Position numbers and translations under genes: made by a program. The notes beneath the pieces are model-generated. The model was not told the DNA's origin and made no database searches. It worked only from the letters and a program-made list of their open reading frames with translations. Of a stretch of 64,000 nucleotides of DNA, positions 1 to 8,256 are shown piece by piece; positions within the stretch are counted from its first letter, which is position 1; each line of letters starts with the position of its first letter. Source of the stretch: Gp6-AA40 sp035496255 (lineage in GTDB: Bacteria > Acidobacteriota > Vicinamibacteria > Vicinamibacterales > UBA2999); NCBI GenBank assembly GCA_035496255.1, contig DATJEU010000050.1, positions 1 through 64,000 on the forward strand, read 5' to 3'.

Positions 1-1217
1 GACTGCTGCAGCTGCTGGCTGGCGAGATCGCGGCCGCTGGTCGCGGTCTCCAGCTCCTCCTTGGTCGCCTGCAGATCCAGGAACGCGGAGCGGACCTCGT
101 AGTAGATCGCCGACTTCATGTCGTCGACCTGCGCCTGCTGCCGTTTGAGCTCGGCGTCGGCCTCGGCCAGCTTCGCCTGCTGACGGCCGCCGTTGAAGAT
201 CGGAACGTTGACCGATCCGGCGATGTCGAAGGTGTTCAGCGCCTCGCTGGCCGTGAGGCCGATGGCGCCATAGTCAGCATTGACCGTGACCGTCGGCAGG
301 CGTCCGGCCACCGCCGCCCGGCGCGAGGCTTCGGCCGCCTTCAACCGCTCGAGCGCGGCCAGGTAGTCGGCCCGCGAGCCGTACGCCTGATCGATCGCCT
401 CCTGCAGCGTCATCGTCGGATCGGGGACCGTCGGGATTTGATCGACGAGTGTGAACGCCTGGCCGATCGGCAGACCGACGACCCGGGCGAGCTGCAGCTT
501 CGCCTTCTCGGCGTCGTTGGCCGCGGCGGTCACGCGCTGGCGGTCCGTGCTCATGCGCACCTGGGCGCGGGTGACGTCGAGACCGGCGATGATGCCGCTC
601 TTCTGCAGGTCGATCGCCTGCTGGTAGATCGCCTGGGACGAATCGAACTGCGCGCGCGCGGCCGTCGCCCGGGCGTCCGCGGCCAGTGCCTGCAGATACA
701 AATTGGCCGACACCAGCACGACGAGGTCGCGCGCGCTCCGGTACGACAGCGTCGCCGCGGCAACCCGATGCGACGCGGCACTCGCGTCGTTGAGCGCGCT
801 CAGGTCGAACACCGGCATGCTCGCGTTGATTCGCGCATCGAAGACGTCGAACGGCCCGACGACGCGTGGAAACGGCGGGCCCAGGCGGAAGCCGAATACC
901 TCGAGGCTGCGCCGGCTGCGCGTTTCGCTGACGCTGGCTGAAATGCTCGGCAGCAGTTCGCTCAAGGCGGTCCACCGCTGGCCCCGGGCGGTGCCGGTGT
1001 TCTGCTCGGCAAGCAGGACGCCGAGGTTGTGATCGAGCGCCCGATAGATCGCCTGGGCGACGGTGAGCCGAATCGGCTCCGGGCTCAACGTTCCCGTCGG
1101 AACGCCGCCCAAGAAGGGACTGTTGGCGGGCAGCGACGGAACTCCCGGACGCTCCTGGGCTGCCGCCGGCAGCGCGATCGCAAGAACGATCGCCGCCGTG
1201 ATTACGCGAATTGACAT
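1..1217 (-). CDS. TolC-family outer membrane efflux protein (C-terminus cut by window edge)
   Basis: This reading frame is open from an ATG at 1217 down to the window edge, so the C-terminus is missing; about 405 codons are visible. It begins with a typical signal peptide (MSIRVITAAIVLAIALPAAA-Q, cleavage near residue 21). The following sequence has the look of an outer membrane efflux protein: TVAQAIYRALDHNLGVLLAEQN, then ALSELLPSISASVSETRSR, the helix-rich repeat pattern of TolC/OprM channels. Family knowledge: trimeric outer-membrane exit duct for RND or ABC pumps, driven by an inner-membrane pump that would lie beyond position 1. It is divergent from a MarR regulator 131 bp away, the usual arrangement of a MarR-controlled efflux operon. 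Confident on family, not on substrate. Confidence 0.85.
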   Translation of the reverse strand, partial: MSIRVITAAIVLAIALPAAAQERPGVPSLPANSPFLGGVPTGTLSPEPIRLTVAQAIYRALDHNLGVLLAEQNTGTARGQRWTALSELLPSISASVSETRSRRSLEVFGFRLGPPFPRVVGPFDVFDARINASMPVFDLSALNDASAASHRVAAATLSYRSARDLVVLVSANLYLQALAADARATAARAQFDSSQAIYQQAIDLQKSGIIAGLDVTRAQVRMSTDRQRVTAAANDAEKAKLQLARVVGLPIGQAFTLVDQIPTVPDPTMTLQEAIDQAYGSRADYLAALERLKAAEASRRAAVAGRLPTVTVNADYGAIGLTASEALNTFDIAGSVNVPIFNGGRQQAKLAEADAELKRQQAQVDDMKSAIYYEVRSAFLDLQATKEELETATSGRDLASQQLQQ

Positions 1218-1267
1218 GGAATGCACACGAAGGTCTCAGAAAGGAGTTGCGCGCCGACCTGATACTT

Positions 1268-1300
1268 CAGTATTTTATAACTGTTAACACTATCACAAGT
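1268..1300. promoter_or_regulatory. Divergent promoter/possible MarR operator
   Basis: The gap between the efflux gene and marR is the only AT-rich stretch nearby. It contains the perfect 8-bp palindrome TGTTAACA (1282-1289) and, on the minus strand, TTGTGA (1293-1298) followed after 15 bp by TAAAAT, a possible sigma-70 promoter for the efflux gene that the palindrome would overlap. That this is the MarR operator is inferred from position only. Confidence 0.35.
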
Positions 1301-1348
1301 TCCTGACCTGGCGCCCGGGCGGTGCCGGGATCGACGCGAGTAAGAACC

Positions 1349-1816
1349 ATGACCCCAGGGGACGGCAAAAAGGCGACGCGGACCTGCACCCAGCAGTTGA
1401 CCAGGCTCGTCTCCACCTTGCGCGAGATCCAATTCTGCCGCGGGGAACGGCCGTGGCTGCTCCTCGATCTGACGATGGCGCAGCTCAAGGCAATGATGCT
1501 GATCGTGCAGACCGGGGGCGTCCGCAGTCGCGAGCTTGCGGACGGGCTGGGAATCGCGCCGTCAGCGGCGACGCCGCTCGTCGATCGACTGGTCGATCAG
1601 AAGCTCGCCCGCCGCGAAGACGATCCCGACGATCGTCGCATCATCTGGATCCGTCCCACTGCCAAAGCACACACGCTTCACGATCACTTACTGCACACAA
1701 ATGAAGAAGTGTTGAACGAGGTCATCGAGGCGGTACCGGCTGAGGTCCGGTCACGAGTGCAGGAAAGCGTTCGATTGCTGCTGGAGAGCGCCGAGCGGGT
1801 GCTGGAACGGAAATAG
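1349..1816 (+). CDS. MarR-family transcriptional regulator
   Basis: A 155-residue protein if started at ATG 1349; a GTG at 1322 would add nine residues. It has the MarR winged-helix layout: a dimerisation helix (QQLTRLVSTLREIQF), then LTMAQLKAMMLIVQTGGVRSRELADGLGIAPSAATPLVDRLVDQKLARREDDPDDRRIIWIRPT, where the recognition helix (APSAATPLVDRL) and the wing with the D-x-R-D/DDRR signature are clear, then a C-terminal dimerisation helix. Family knowledge: usually a repressor relieved by phenolic or lipophilic ligands. Divergent from the TolC-type gene, which it probably controls together with itself. It ends next to a heptad repeat element. Confidence 0.85.
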   Translation: MTPGDGKKATRTCTQQLTRLVSTLREIQFCRGERPWLLLDLTMAQLKAMMLIVQTGGVRSRELADGLGIAPSAATPLVDRLVDQKLARREDDPDDRRIIWIRPTAKAHTLHDHLLHTNEEVLNEVIEAVPAEVRSRVQESVRLLLESAERVLERK

Positions 1817-1817
1817 A

Positions 1818-1962
1818 TCCCAAGACCCGAATCCAACTCCCAAAAGCCCAAACCCGAACTCCAACTACCAAGAAACGCCCAACCCTGAAAACGACAAATC
1901 CCAAAGTCACGGCCGCAACGACGCGGCATGCCTTGGGATTTGGGAGTTGAGAGTTGGGAGTC
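1818..1962. repeat. CTCCCAA-type heptad hairpin element between convergent genes
   Basis: The whole gap between marR (+) and ftsH (-) is a degenerate array of 6-8-mers. Read on the minus strand the right arm is CTCCCAA, CTCTCAA, CTCCCAA, ATCCCAA; the left arm on the plus strand carries the same motif (ATCCCAA, GACCCGA, CTCCCAA, AGCCCAA, ACCCGAA), so the arms are inverted. The inner stem AAATCCCAA (1896-1904) / TTGGGATTT (1933-1941) is perfect. The element touches both stop codons. Confidence 0.8.
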
Positions 1963-3800
1963 TAAAGCGCCGCTTCCACGCGTGCGGCTGACGACACCGG
2001 CGCCGCCGGCACGACATGCCCGGCCAGGATCTGGCGCAGACGATCGGCGTCTACCGATTCGACGTCCAGCAGCTCGAGGGCGAGCGCCTTCAGCGCCACG
2101 CGCTGATGTTCGATGATCTGGCGCGCGGTCTCGTAGCCGCGCATCACCAGCGTCCGAATCTCGTCGTCTACACGCCGCGCGGTGTCTTCGCTGAACCCGG
2201 CCGCGCGGCTGTCGTTGTCGAACGCGCTCGACGGCCGCCTGAAGTGCACCGGGCCAAGCGGCGACATGCCGAGCTCGCACACCATCTTGCGCGCCAGTTC
2301 GGTCGCGCGTTCGATGTCGTTCGACGCACCGCTGGTCATCTGGCGAAGGAACAGTTCTTCGGCCACGCGTCCACCCATCAGGATCGCGATCTGCGATTCG
2401 ATGAACGGTTTCGAGTGCGTGTAGCGGTCCGCCTCGGGCAACTGCATCGTCACGCCAAGAGCGCGGCCTCGCGGAATAATTGTCACCTTGTGCAGCGGGT
2501 CTGCCTCCGGCAGCAGCGCGGCGACGATGGCGTGTCCGGCCTCGTGATACGCGCAGGTGATGCGCTCTTTCTCGCTCATCGCCACCGACTTGCGCTCGAC
2601 GCCCATCAACACCTTGTCGCGGGCCGCGTCGAAGTCTCCATTGCTGACGGTGGATCGACCCGCACGCGCGGCGATCAAGGCGGCTTCGTTCACGAGATTG
2701 GCGAGATCGGCGCCGGAGAAGCCCGGCGTGCCGCGCGCCACGGAACGCAGTTCGACGTCTGGTTCGAGCGCCACCTTGCGCGAGTGGACGCGCAGAATCT
2801 GTTCGCGTCCCTTGAGATCAGGGTTACCGACGGTGACCTGGCGATCGAAACGCCCTGGACGCAGAAGGGCGCTGTCGAGAATGTCCGCGCGGTTGGTCGC
2901 GGCGACGACGATGATGCTGTCCGACTGCGTGAAGCCGTCCATCTCCACCAGGAGCTGGTTCAGCGTCTGCTCGCGCTCTTCGTGACTGAGCGAGTTACCG
3001 CCGCGGCTGCGGCCGACGGCATCGAGCTCGTCGATGAAGATGATGCAGGACTTGTGTCGGCGGGCTTCCTTGAACAGCTTGCGGACACGTGAGGCGCCAA
3101 CGCCGGCGTACATCTCGACGAAGTCAGAGCCGCTCGCGGACATGAACGGTACGCCCGCCTCGCCTGCCATCGAGCGCGCCAGCAGCGTCTTGCCGGTGCC
3201 AGGAGGCCCAACGAGCAGGATCCCGCGCGGAATCCGTCCGCCGATCGACGCGAAGCGCTCGGGCTGTTTGAGGAAATCCACGATCTCGCTGACCTCGTCC
3301 TTGGCCTCGTCGACGCCCGCGACATCCTTGAAGGTCACCGTGATTTCCTCCGGATCGATCGTCCGCGCCTTCTCGAGCGTTGGAACGCGTCCGGTGACGA
3401 GGCGAAAGAGCGCGAGACCGGCAAAGCCGAAGAAGATGAGGCCGATCGCCATCGCGCCATAGCTGCCCGCCCGCGACGGCTCATCACGCGTCACGTCGAG
3501 CTGTACGCCCTGACGGGTGAGCTCGGTCACGAAATTGGGATTGGCCGCGACGAAGCCGTGAGGAGCCACGGTCGTGAAACTCTTCCCGTCGGGCCGGCTG
3601 AACGTCAGCGTGTCGCCATTGACGACGACGGCGCGCACCTGATGCCCCTGCACATCCTGCATGAAGCTTGAAAATGCCACGGCCGGCGGTTCGGAGTTCG
3701 CATTCATTCGAACGAGACCGAAGACGGCGGCGAACAGGACAAGTAGGACACCGACGCCGATCCAGATCAGGCGGGTGCGTGGGAGCTGGCCTCCGACCAC
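1962..3800 (-). CDS. ftsH: ATP-dependent zinc metalloprotease FtsH
   Basis: A 612-residue membrane AAA+ protease that degrades membrane and regulatory proteins. Two N-terminal membrane segments (about 11-30 and 114-135) flank a periplasmic domain. The AAA+ module has Walker A GPPGTGKT (198-205), Walker B IIFIDELD (253-260) and the second region of homology ATNRADILDSALLRPGRFDR (301-320). The protease domain has the zinc motif HEAGH (419-423) and TSGASNDIERATELA with the third ligand Asp. The pore loop reads MYAGVGA rather than the usual MFVGVGA, keeping an aromatic residue. GTG start at 3800 is preceded by AGAGGA seven bases upstream. Monocistronic, with its own good promoter upstream; 3' end converges on marR across a heptad repeat. 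Confidence 0.96.
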   Translation of the reverse strand: MVGGQLPRTRLIWIGVGVLLVLFAAVFGLVRMNANSEPPAVAFSSFMQDVQGHQVRAVVVNGDTLTFSRPDGKSFTTVAPHGFVAANPNFVTELTRQGVQLDVTRDEPSRAGSYGAMAIGLIFFGFAGLALFRLVTGRVPTLEKARTIDPEEITVTFKDVAGVDEAKDEVSEIVDFLKQPERFASIGGRIPRGILLVGPPGTGKTLLARSMAGEAGVPFMSASGSDFVEMYAGVGASRVRKLFKEARRHKSCIIFIDELDAVGRSRGGNSLSHEEREQTLNQLLVEMDGFTQSDSIIVVAATNRADILDSALLRPGRFDRQVTVGNPDLKGREQILRVHSRKVALEPDVELRSVARGTPGFSGADLANLVNEAALIAARAGRSTVSNGDFDAARDKVLMGVERKSVAMSEKERITCAYHEAGHAIVAALLPEADPLHKVTIIPRGRALGVTMQLPEADRYTHSKPFIESQIAILMGGRVAEELFLRQMTSGASNDIERATELARKMVCELGMSPLGPVHFRRPSSAFDNDSRAAGFSEDTARRVDDEIRTLVMRGYETARQIIEHQRVALKALALELLDVESVDADRLRQILAGHVVPAAPVSSAARVEAAL

Positions 3801-3887
3801 AGGGTAGTCCTCTAGGGCAGAAAGGAGCCGCCACCCGAGCCGGGAAATCGACTCCGGGAGCGGCCCGAAACTTGTGGGTGTTCAACG

Positions 3888-3916
3888 AGTGTATCGGACG
3901 GATGCTGGCCTGTAAA
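3888..3916 (-). promoter_or_regulatory. Sigma-70-type promoter of ftsH
   Basis: On the minus strand TTTACA (3916-3911) and TACACT (3893-3888) are separated by exactly 17 bp, a strong match to the -35/-10 consensus in an otherwise GC-rich region. Predicted start near 3881 gives a leader of about 80 nt before the ftsH GTG. Confidence 0.6.
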
Positions 3917-3936
3917 TAGTAGTCACCGCAGGATTT

Positions 3937-4812
3937 ATGCTACTGAGCCATAAAGAGGGTCGGCGCGACGGGATCGGAACGCGTCAGCAGATCCGGATCG
4001 GATGTTCCGGCTGGCAGTACAAGCATTGGTCGGCCGCCGCCACGAGCTCCGCTCATCAGGGCGACGCGTTCTACCCGGCGGAACTGTCGCCGTCGCGCTG
4101 GTTCGCGCATTACGCGCTCTCGTTCGACACCGTCGAAATCAACAACAGCTTCTATCGCCTGCCGCCGCCGGAAACGTTCGCGCGCTGGCGCGAGCAGGCG
4201 CCGCGACACTTCCTCTACGCCGTGAAGGCCAGCCGGTTCCTGACGCATATGAAGAAGCTGAAGGATCCGGTCGATCCGCTCCTGCGCTTTTTCACGAATG
4301 CACGCGAGCTCGGACGCCATCTCGGCCCCGTCCTTTATCAGCTGCCACCGAACTTCGGTCTCAACCTCGAACGGTTCGAGATCTTCCTTCGCGCGCTCGC
4401 ACCGGTGGCTCGCTGCGCCCGCCTCACGTCAACGCCACACCACGTCGTCGAATTCCGTCATCCGAGCTGGTATGACGACCGTGTGTACGCGCTGCTCGAG
4501 CGCTATCGCGTGTCGATGTGTCTTCACGACATGCAGGGGTCGGCCACAGGAAAGATTGTGATCCCGCCGGCTCCGCGCGCCGGCCGGCGGTCCTGCGTCT
4601 ACGTCCGCTTTCATTTCGGGACGTCGAAGTACGGCGGCCGTTACGAAGATCGCCGCCTCGACGACTGGGCCGACTGGCTGGTAGAACGGATCACCGAGGG
4701 GCGAGACGTCTTTGCGTATTTCAATAACGACAGCGGCGGACACGCGCCGCGGGACGCGGTACGGCTGCGCGATCGGATTCAGATTCGGCTGCAACACGCT
4801 GTGGCCTCGTGA
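3937..4812 (+). CDS. DUF72 (YecE-type TIM-barrel) protein
   Basis: A 291-residue DUF72 protein. Hallmarks: IRIGCSGWQYKHW near the N-terminus, FDTVEINNSFYRLPPPETFARWREQ, FLYAVKASRFLTHMKKLKD, GPVLYQLPPNF, VVEFRHPSWY, and the C-terminal FAYFNNDSGGHAPRDA. The family adopts a TIM-barrel fold resembling endonuclease IV-type barrels; its biochemical role is not established. The first about 19 residues precede the conserved domain and the true start could be slightly downstream. It overlaps the next gene by 4 bp (GTGA), so the two are probably co-transcribed. Confidence 0.85.
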   Translation: MLLSHKEGRRDGIGTRQQIRIGCSGWQYKHWSAAATSSAHQGDAFYPAELSPSRWFAHYALSFDTVEINNSFYRLPPPETFARWREQAPRHFLYAVKASRFLTHMKKLKDPVDPLLRFFTNARELGRHLGPVLYQLPPNFGLNLERFEIFLRALAPVARCARLTSTPHHVVEFRHPSWYDDRVYALLERYRVSMCLHDMQGSATGKIVIPPAPRAGRRSCVYVRFHFGTSKYGGRYEDRRLDDWADWLVERITEGRDVFAYFNNDSGGHAPRDAVRLRDRIQIRLQHAVAS

Positions 4813-5420
4813 TCAGGCAGCTACAATCTGCACAGATGTCCCGCACCCACCTCTCGCTGGCACCGGACGTCGAGGAGTTCCGGCGGCAGTTCGAGCAGAT
4901 TTCGAGTGACGCGGATGCGCTGGTGGCCCTGCTGAGCGATGCGCAGTTCACCTGGCGGCCCGCGCCGGCCGCATGGTCGATCGCGGACTGCTTCGAGCAC
5001 CTGAACACCACGGCACGTCTCTATCTGGCGCGGCTCGACGAAGGGATCGCGGATGCCATCCGCAAGGGCACCTACGGCGAGGGTCCGTTCTCCTACAACG
5101 TGTTCGGCCGCCTGATCGTCGCGTCGGTGGAACCGCCGCCGAAATTCAGGATGAAAGCGCCGCAGGCGTTCCAACCGGCACCGAATCGCATCAGGTCGGA
5201 AGTGATGGCGGCGTTTCGCGCGTATCAGGTGCAGTACGTCGATCGATTGCGCCAGGCGAATGGCGTCGACCTCGGCCGCGCGCGCGTCAGCTCACCGCTG
5301 GCCGCATGGCTGCCCATGCCGCTCGGTTCAGGCTTCGCGCTGATGGCCGCTCATGAGCGCCGCCATCTCTGGCAGGCGCGCAAGCTGATGCAGCATCCGG
5401 AATTTCCTATTTGCCGCTAA
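4809..5420 (+). CDS. DinB-fold (DUF664-type) putative metal-dependent protein
   Basis: A 203-residue four-helix-bundle protein of the DinB/YfiT superfamily. The signature helices are visible: WRPAPAAWSIADCFEHLNTTARLYLARLDEG carries the first conserved His, and the C-terminal MAAHERRHLWQARKL carries the HxxxH pair, together the usual three-His metal site. Family members act as thiol-dependent transferases or hydrolases; the substrate here is unknown. The GTG at 4809 overlaps the upstream stop; an ATG at 4836 would remove nine residues. The 3' end overlaps the convergent transketolase by 14 bp, leaving no room for a separate terminator. Confidence 0.75.
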   Translation: MIRQLQSAQMSRTHLSLAPDVEEFRRQFEQISSDADALVALLSDAQFTWRPAPAAWSIADCFEHLNTTARLYLARLDEGIADAIRKGTYGEGPFSYNVFGRLIVASVEPPPKFRMKAPQAFQPAPNRIRSEVMAAFRAYQVQYVDRLRQANGVDLGRARVSSPLAAWLPMPLGSGFALMAAHERRHLWQARKLMQHPEFPICR

Positions 5421-7260
5421 CCGCCGCGACGATGTGCCGCGCGGAGATGCCGTAATAATCCAGCAACTCGTCGGGCTGGCCGCTGCGCGGGATCTCCCGG
5501 ATGCACAGACGCTGTTCGACGGTGAAGCCCGCCGGCGCGATCGCCTCGGCCACCGCATCGCCGATGCCGCCGCCGTGATAGTGGTCCTCCACGGTGACGA
5601 CGCGTCCCGTCGTTGCTTTGGCACATGCGGTCAGCGTCTTCGCATCGATCGGCTGCAGCGAATATAGATCGACGACACGAATGAGCGTCCCCTGCGCCTT
5701 CAGCGTGTCGTACGCCTTCAATGCCTCGAACACCGTGACGCCGGCGCCGACGACCGTGGCCACGTCGGTGTCGCTCTGACGCAGCACTTTCAACCCGCCG
5801 ATCGGAAACGCTTCGTCGTTGCCGTAAATCACCGGCGTCTTCGGCCGTGACGTCCGCATGTACGCGGGCCCTGGCGTGTACGCCATCTGTTCGATCAGCT
5901 TCTCGGTGCTGACGGCGTCGCACGGGTAGAGCACGGCAATCGTCGGCTGGGCGCGCATCATCGCGAGATCTTCCAGCGCCATCTGGGACGGACCGTCCTC
6001 GCCGATGGAGACGCCGGCGTGCGACCCCGCCATCTTGATGTTCAGGTGACTGATCGCCGACATGCGGATGAAATCGTAGGCGCGTGTCAGAAACGCGGCG
6101 AAGGTCGACGGGAACGGAATCGCGCCGCGGGCGGCGAGTCCCATCGCCGCCCCGATCATCGCCTGCTCGGCGATGTAGTTCTGATAGAAGCGCTGCGGGA
6201 ACGCCTTCTCGAACTTGTCGCTGAACGTCGAGTTCCCGACGTCCGCATCGAGCGCGACGATGCGCTCGTCGGTGCCAAGACGCGCGAGTGCCGACCCGTA
6301 CGCTTCGCGGGTCGCGATGGTCTCACCAAGCTTGTATGGCAGCGTCCCGAGCGAACCCTTCTTCGGCGCCGGCCGCGCCACCCGTTTCGGCTTCGGCGGC
6401 GCCGGCGCGGCTTCCTCTTCGGGCACGAACTGGCTTTCGAGCTCCCTCAGGGCGGCATTCATCTCCTCGCCCTTCTTCAGCGCCTTGCCATGCCACCCTT
6501 CCTTGCCCGCGATGAATGAAATGCCCTGGCCCTTGATCGTGCGGGCGAGGATGACGGTTGGCTTGCCCTTGGTGGCGCGCGCCTGGTCGAGCGCGTCGAG
6601 GACCGCGTGCAGATCGTGTCCGTCGATCACGATCGCGTGCCAGCCGAACCCGCGCCAGCGCGCGGCGTGCGCGTCCATGTCGTGATCGAGTTGCGTGGCA
6701 CGGCTCTGACCGAGCCCGTTGACGTCGACGATCGCGCACAGTGAATCGATCGCCTCGGCCACGGCCACCTCGGCCGACTCCCACACCGAACCTTCAGCCG
6801 TCTCGCCGTCACCGAGCAGCACGTAGGTGCGATAGTCCGATCCGATGCGCCGCGCGTTGAGCGCGATGCCGACGCCGGCGCAGATGCCCTGTCCGAGCGA
6901 GCCGGTCGCGACGTCCACCCACGGCAGCCGCGGTGTCGGATGCCCTTCCAGATCCGAATCGAACTTGCGAAGGGTCAGGAGATCGTCGCGGCGGATGATG
7001 CCCGCCTCCGCCCACGCCGCATAGAGCACCGGCGCCGCGTGCCCTTTCGACAGTACAAAGCGATCGTTGTCCTCGTTCTTCGGATCCGCCGGGTCGTAGC
7101 GCATCTCGTTGAAGAACAGCGCGGCCATCAGTTCGGCCGCCGAACAGCACGTGGTTGGATGACCACTCCCGGCTTCGCTGGTCGCGCGCACCGAATCGAT
7201 GCGTAGCCGCGTAGCCATGTTCTTCAGCGCGGAGACGCGCACGGACGACTGCACTGGCAA
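5407..7260 (-). CDS. tkt: Transketolase (full-length, single chain)
   Basis: A 617-residue thiamine-diphosphate enzyme moving two-carbon ketol units in the pentose phosphate pathway. N-terminal half: RLRIDSVRATSEAGSGHPTTCCSAAELMAALFF, RFVLSKGHAAPVLYAAW, GSLGQGICAGVGIAL, and the TPP/metal motif GDGETAEGSVWESAEVA. A Pro/Lys/Ala-rich linker follows (EEEAAPAPPKPKRVARPAPKK), then the pyrimidine-binding half with VALDADVGNSTFSDKFEKAFPQRF, NYIAEQAMIGAAMGLA and AGSHAGVSIGEDGPSQMALEDLAMMR. I chose TTG at 7260 because GGAGG lies six bases upstream; GTG at 7254 is an alternative. A second, diverged transketolase lies at 42814-44772. Divergent from the DUF4149 operon with only 35 bp between starts. Confidence 0.93.
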   Translation of the reverse strand: MPVQSSVRVSALKNMATRLRIDSVRATSEAGSGHPTTCCSAAELMAALFFNEMRYDPADPKNEDNDRFVLSKGHAAPVLYAAWAEAGIIRRDDLLTLRKFDSDLEGHPTPRLPWVDVATGSLGQGICAGVGIALNARRIGSDYRTYVLLGDGETAEGSVWESAEVAVAEAIDSLCAIVDVNGLGQSRATQLDHDMDAHAARWRGFGWHAIVIDGHDLHAVLDALDQARATKGKPTVILARTIKGQGISFIAGKEGWHGKALKKGEEMNAALRELESQFVPEEEAAPAPPKPKRVARPAPKKGSLGTLPYKLGETIATREAYGSALARLGTDERIVALDADVGNSTFSDKFEKAFPQRFYQNYIAEQAMIGAAMGLAARGAIPFPSTFAAFLTRAYDFIRMSAISHLNIKMAGSHAGVSIGEDGPSQMALEDLAMMRAQPTIAVLYPCDAVSTEKLIEQMAYTPGPAYMRTSRPKTPVIYGNDEAFPIGGLKVLRQSDTDVATVVGAGVTVFEALKAYDTLKAQGTLIRVVDLYSLQPIDAKTLTACAKATTGRVVTVEDHYHGGGIGDAVAEAIAPAGFTVEQRLCIREIPRSGQPDELLDYYGISARHIVAAVSGK

Positions 7261-7295
7261 GGAGAACCTCCGGAAAGGCTCATTATAATGACCTG

Positions 7296-7793
7296 ATGCT
7301 CGCCCTGCGGTACGTGTACATCCTCGCGCTGGTCGTCTGGCTGGGTGGGATGGTCGTGCTGGGCGCCCTCGTCGCACCAACCATGTTCTCGGTGTTGCAG
7401 GCCAGCGCGCCGCAGGTCGGCCGTGCGCTCGCCGCTGAACTCTTCGGTGTCACGCTGATGCGCTTTCATTACGTCGCCTATGGCGCCGGCGGCGTGCTCT
7501 TCGTCTCGCTCGCGGCCATGGGGATGCTCGGCCCGCGCCCCGCCGGTTTCGCCATCCGCATGGCAGTCATCCTCACGATGCTGGCCGTCGCGATCTACTC
7601 GGGCATCTTCGTCCTCGGCGAAATCAGCCGTCTCCAGGCTGCCATCGGCACGCTGCCGTCGACGCTGGCGGCAACGGACCCGCGGCGGCTACGCTTCGAT
7701 TCCCTCCACGTGCTGGCGACCCGTCTGATGGGATTCAACATGCTTGCCGCGCTCGTGCTGCTCTACTGGGAAGCGCGGGAGCACGCCAGTTGA
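7296..7793 (+). CDS. DUF4149 domain membrane protein
   Basis: A 165-residue integral membrane protein with four predicted helices: LRYVYILALVVWLGGMVVLGALVAPTMF, VAYGAGGVLFVSLAAMGML, IRMAVILTMLAVAIYSGIFVLG and FNMLAALVLLYWEA. The first-helix motif VWLGGMVVLGALVAP and the conserved R-L-F-x-LH (RRLRFDSLHVLATRLMG) fit the DUF4149/TMEM205-like family, whose function is unknown. First gene of a tight plus-strand run with the GAF protein, isocitrate dehydrogenase and, after a small repeat, proline dehydrogenase. Confidence 0.75.
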   Translation: MLALRYVYILALVVWLGGMVVLGALVAPTMFSVLQASAPQVGRALAAELFGVTLMRFHYVAYGAGGVLFVSLAAMGMLGPRPAGFAIRMAVILTMLAVAIYSGIFVLGEISRLQAAIGTLPSTLAATDPRRLRFDSLHVLATRLMGFNMLAALVLLYWEAREHAS

Positions 7794-7827
7794 TTTCTTC
7801 CAGAACCAGCGCAGGGGCGCCGTGGTG

Positions 7828-8256
7828 ATGGACGACATTCGCCGCGGCCTGATGCCGCTGACCGATCGCCAGCAGGTGATGACGCGCGCGGTCGAGATGC
7901 TGAAAGAGCGCCTGCCCCATTACACCTGGGTCGGCGTCTACCTGCTCGAGGGTGACATGCTCGTCCTCGGCCCGTATCGCGGCAGGCCCTCGCCGCACAC
8001 ACATATTCCGCTTGGCCGCGGCATCTGCGGCGCCGCGGCGACCGCGCGCACCACGATCGTCGTCGACGACGTGAACAGTGACGAGCGGTATCTGGCCTGC
8101 AGCCTTGAAACGCAGTCCGAGATCGTGGTCCCCATCATGCGTGGCGAGCGCGTGCTCGGAGAAATCGATGTGGACAGCGATACGCGCGCGGCATTCGGAC
8201 CTTCCGATCGGCGCCTGCTCGAAGGCGTCGCGATCCTGCTCTCGGAGAAACTGTGA
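7828..8256 (+). CDS. GAF-domain protein, free methionine-R-sulfoxide reductase-like
   Basis: A 142-residue single GAF domain starting at ATG 7828. The core YTWVGVYLLEGDMLVLGPYRGRPS...LGRGICGAAATARTTIVVDDVNSDERYLACSLETQSEIVVPI...GEIDVDSD resembles free methionine-(R)-sulfoxide reductases (MsrC/fRMsr). Those use three cysteines; here the one in ICG and the one in LACS are present but the position normally occupied by the first Cys (P-A-C-x-x-I) reads P-S-P-H-T-H-I. It may therefore work as a two-Cys reductase or as a non-enzymatic ligand sensor. It follows the DUF4149 gene by 34 bp and overlaps the next gene by 4 bp (GTGA). Confidence 0.7.
   Translation: MDDIRRGLMPLTDRQQVMTRAVEMLKERLPHYTWVGVYLLEGDMLVLGPYRGRPSPHTHIPLGRGICGAAATARTTIVVDDVNSDERYLACSLETQSEIVVPIMRGERVLGEIDVDSDTRAAFGPSDRRLLEGVAILLSEKL

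Noticed and set aside
1964..3092. Long plus-strand open frame opposite ftsH
   Set aside because: Arg/His-rich product with no domains; a codon-bias shadow of ftsH on the other strand. Similar long antisense frames at 8568, 12788, 19078, 26933, 39224, 39813, 45207, 47275 and 60271 were rejected for the same reason.
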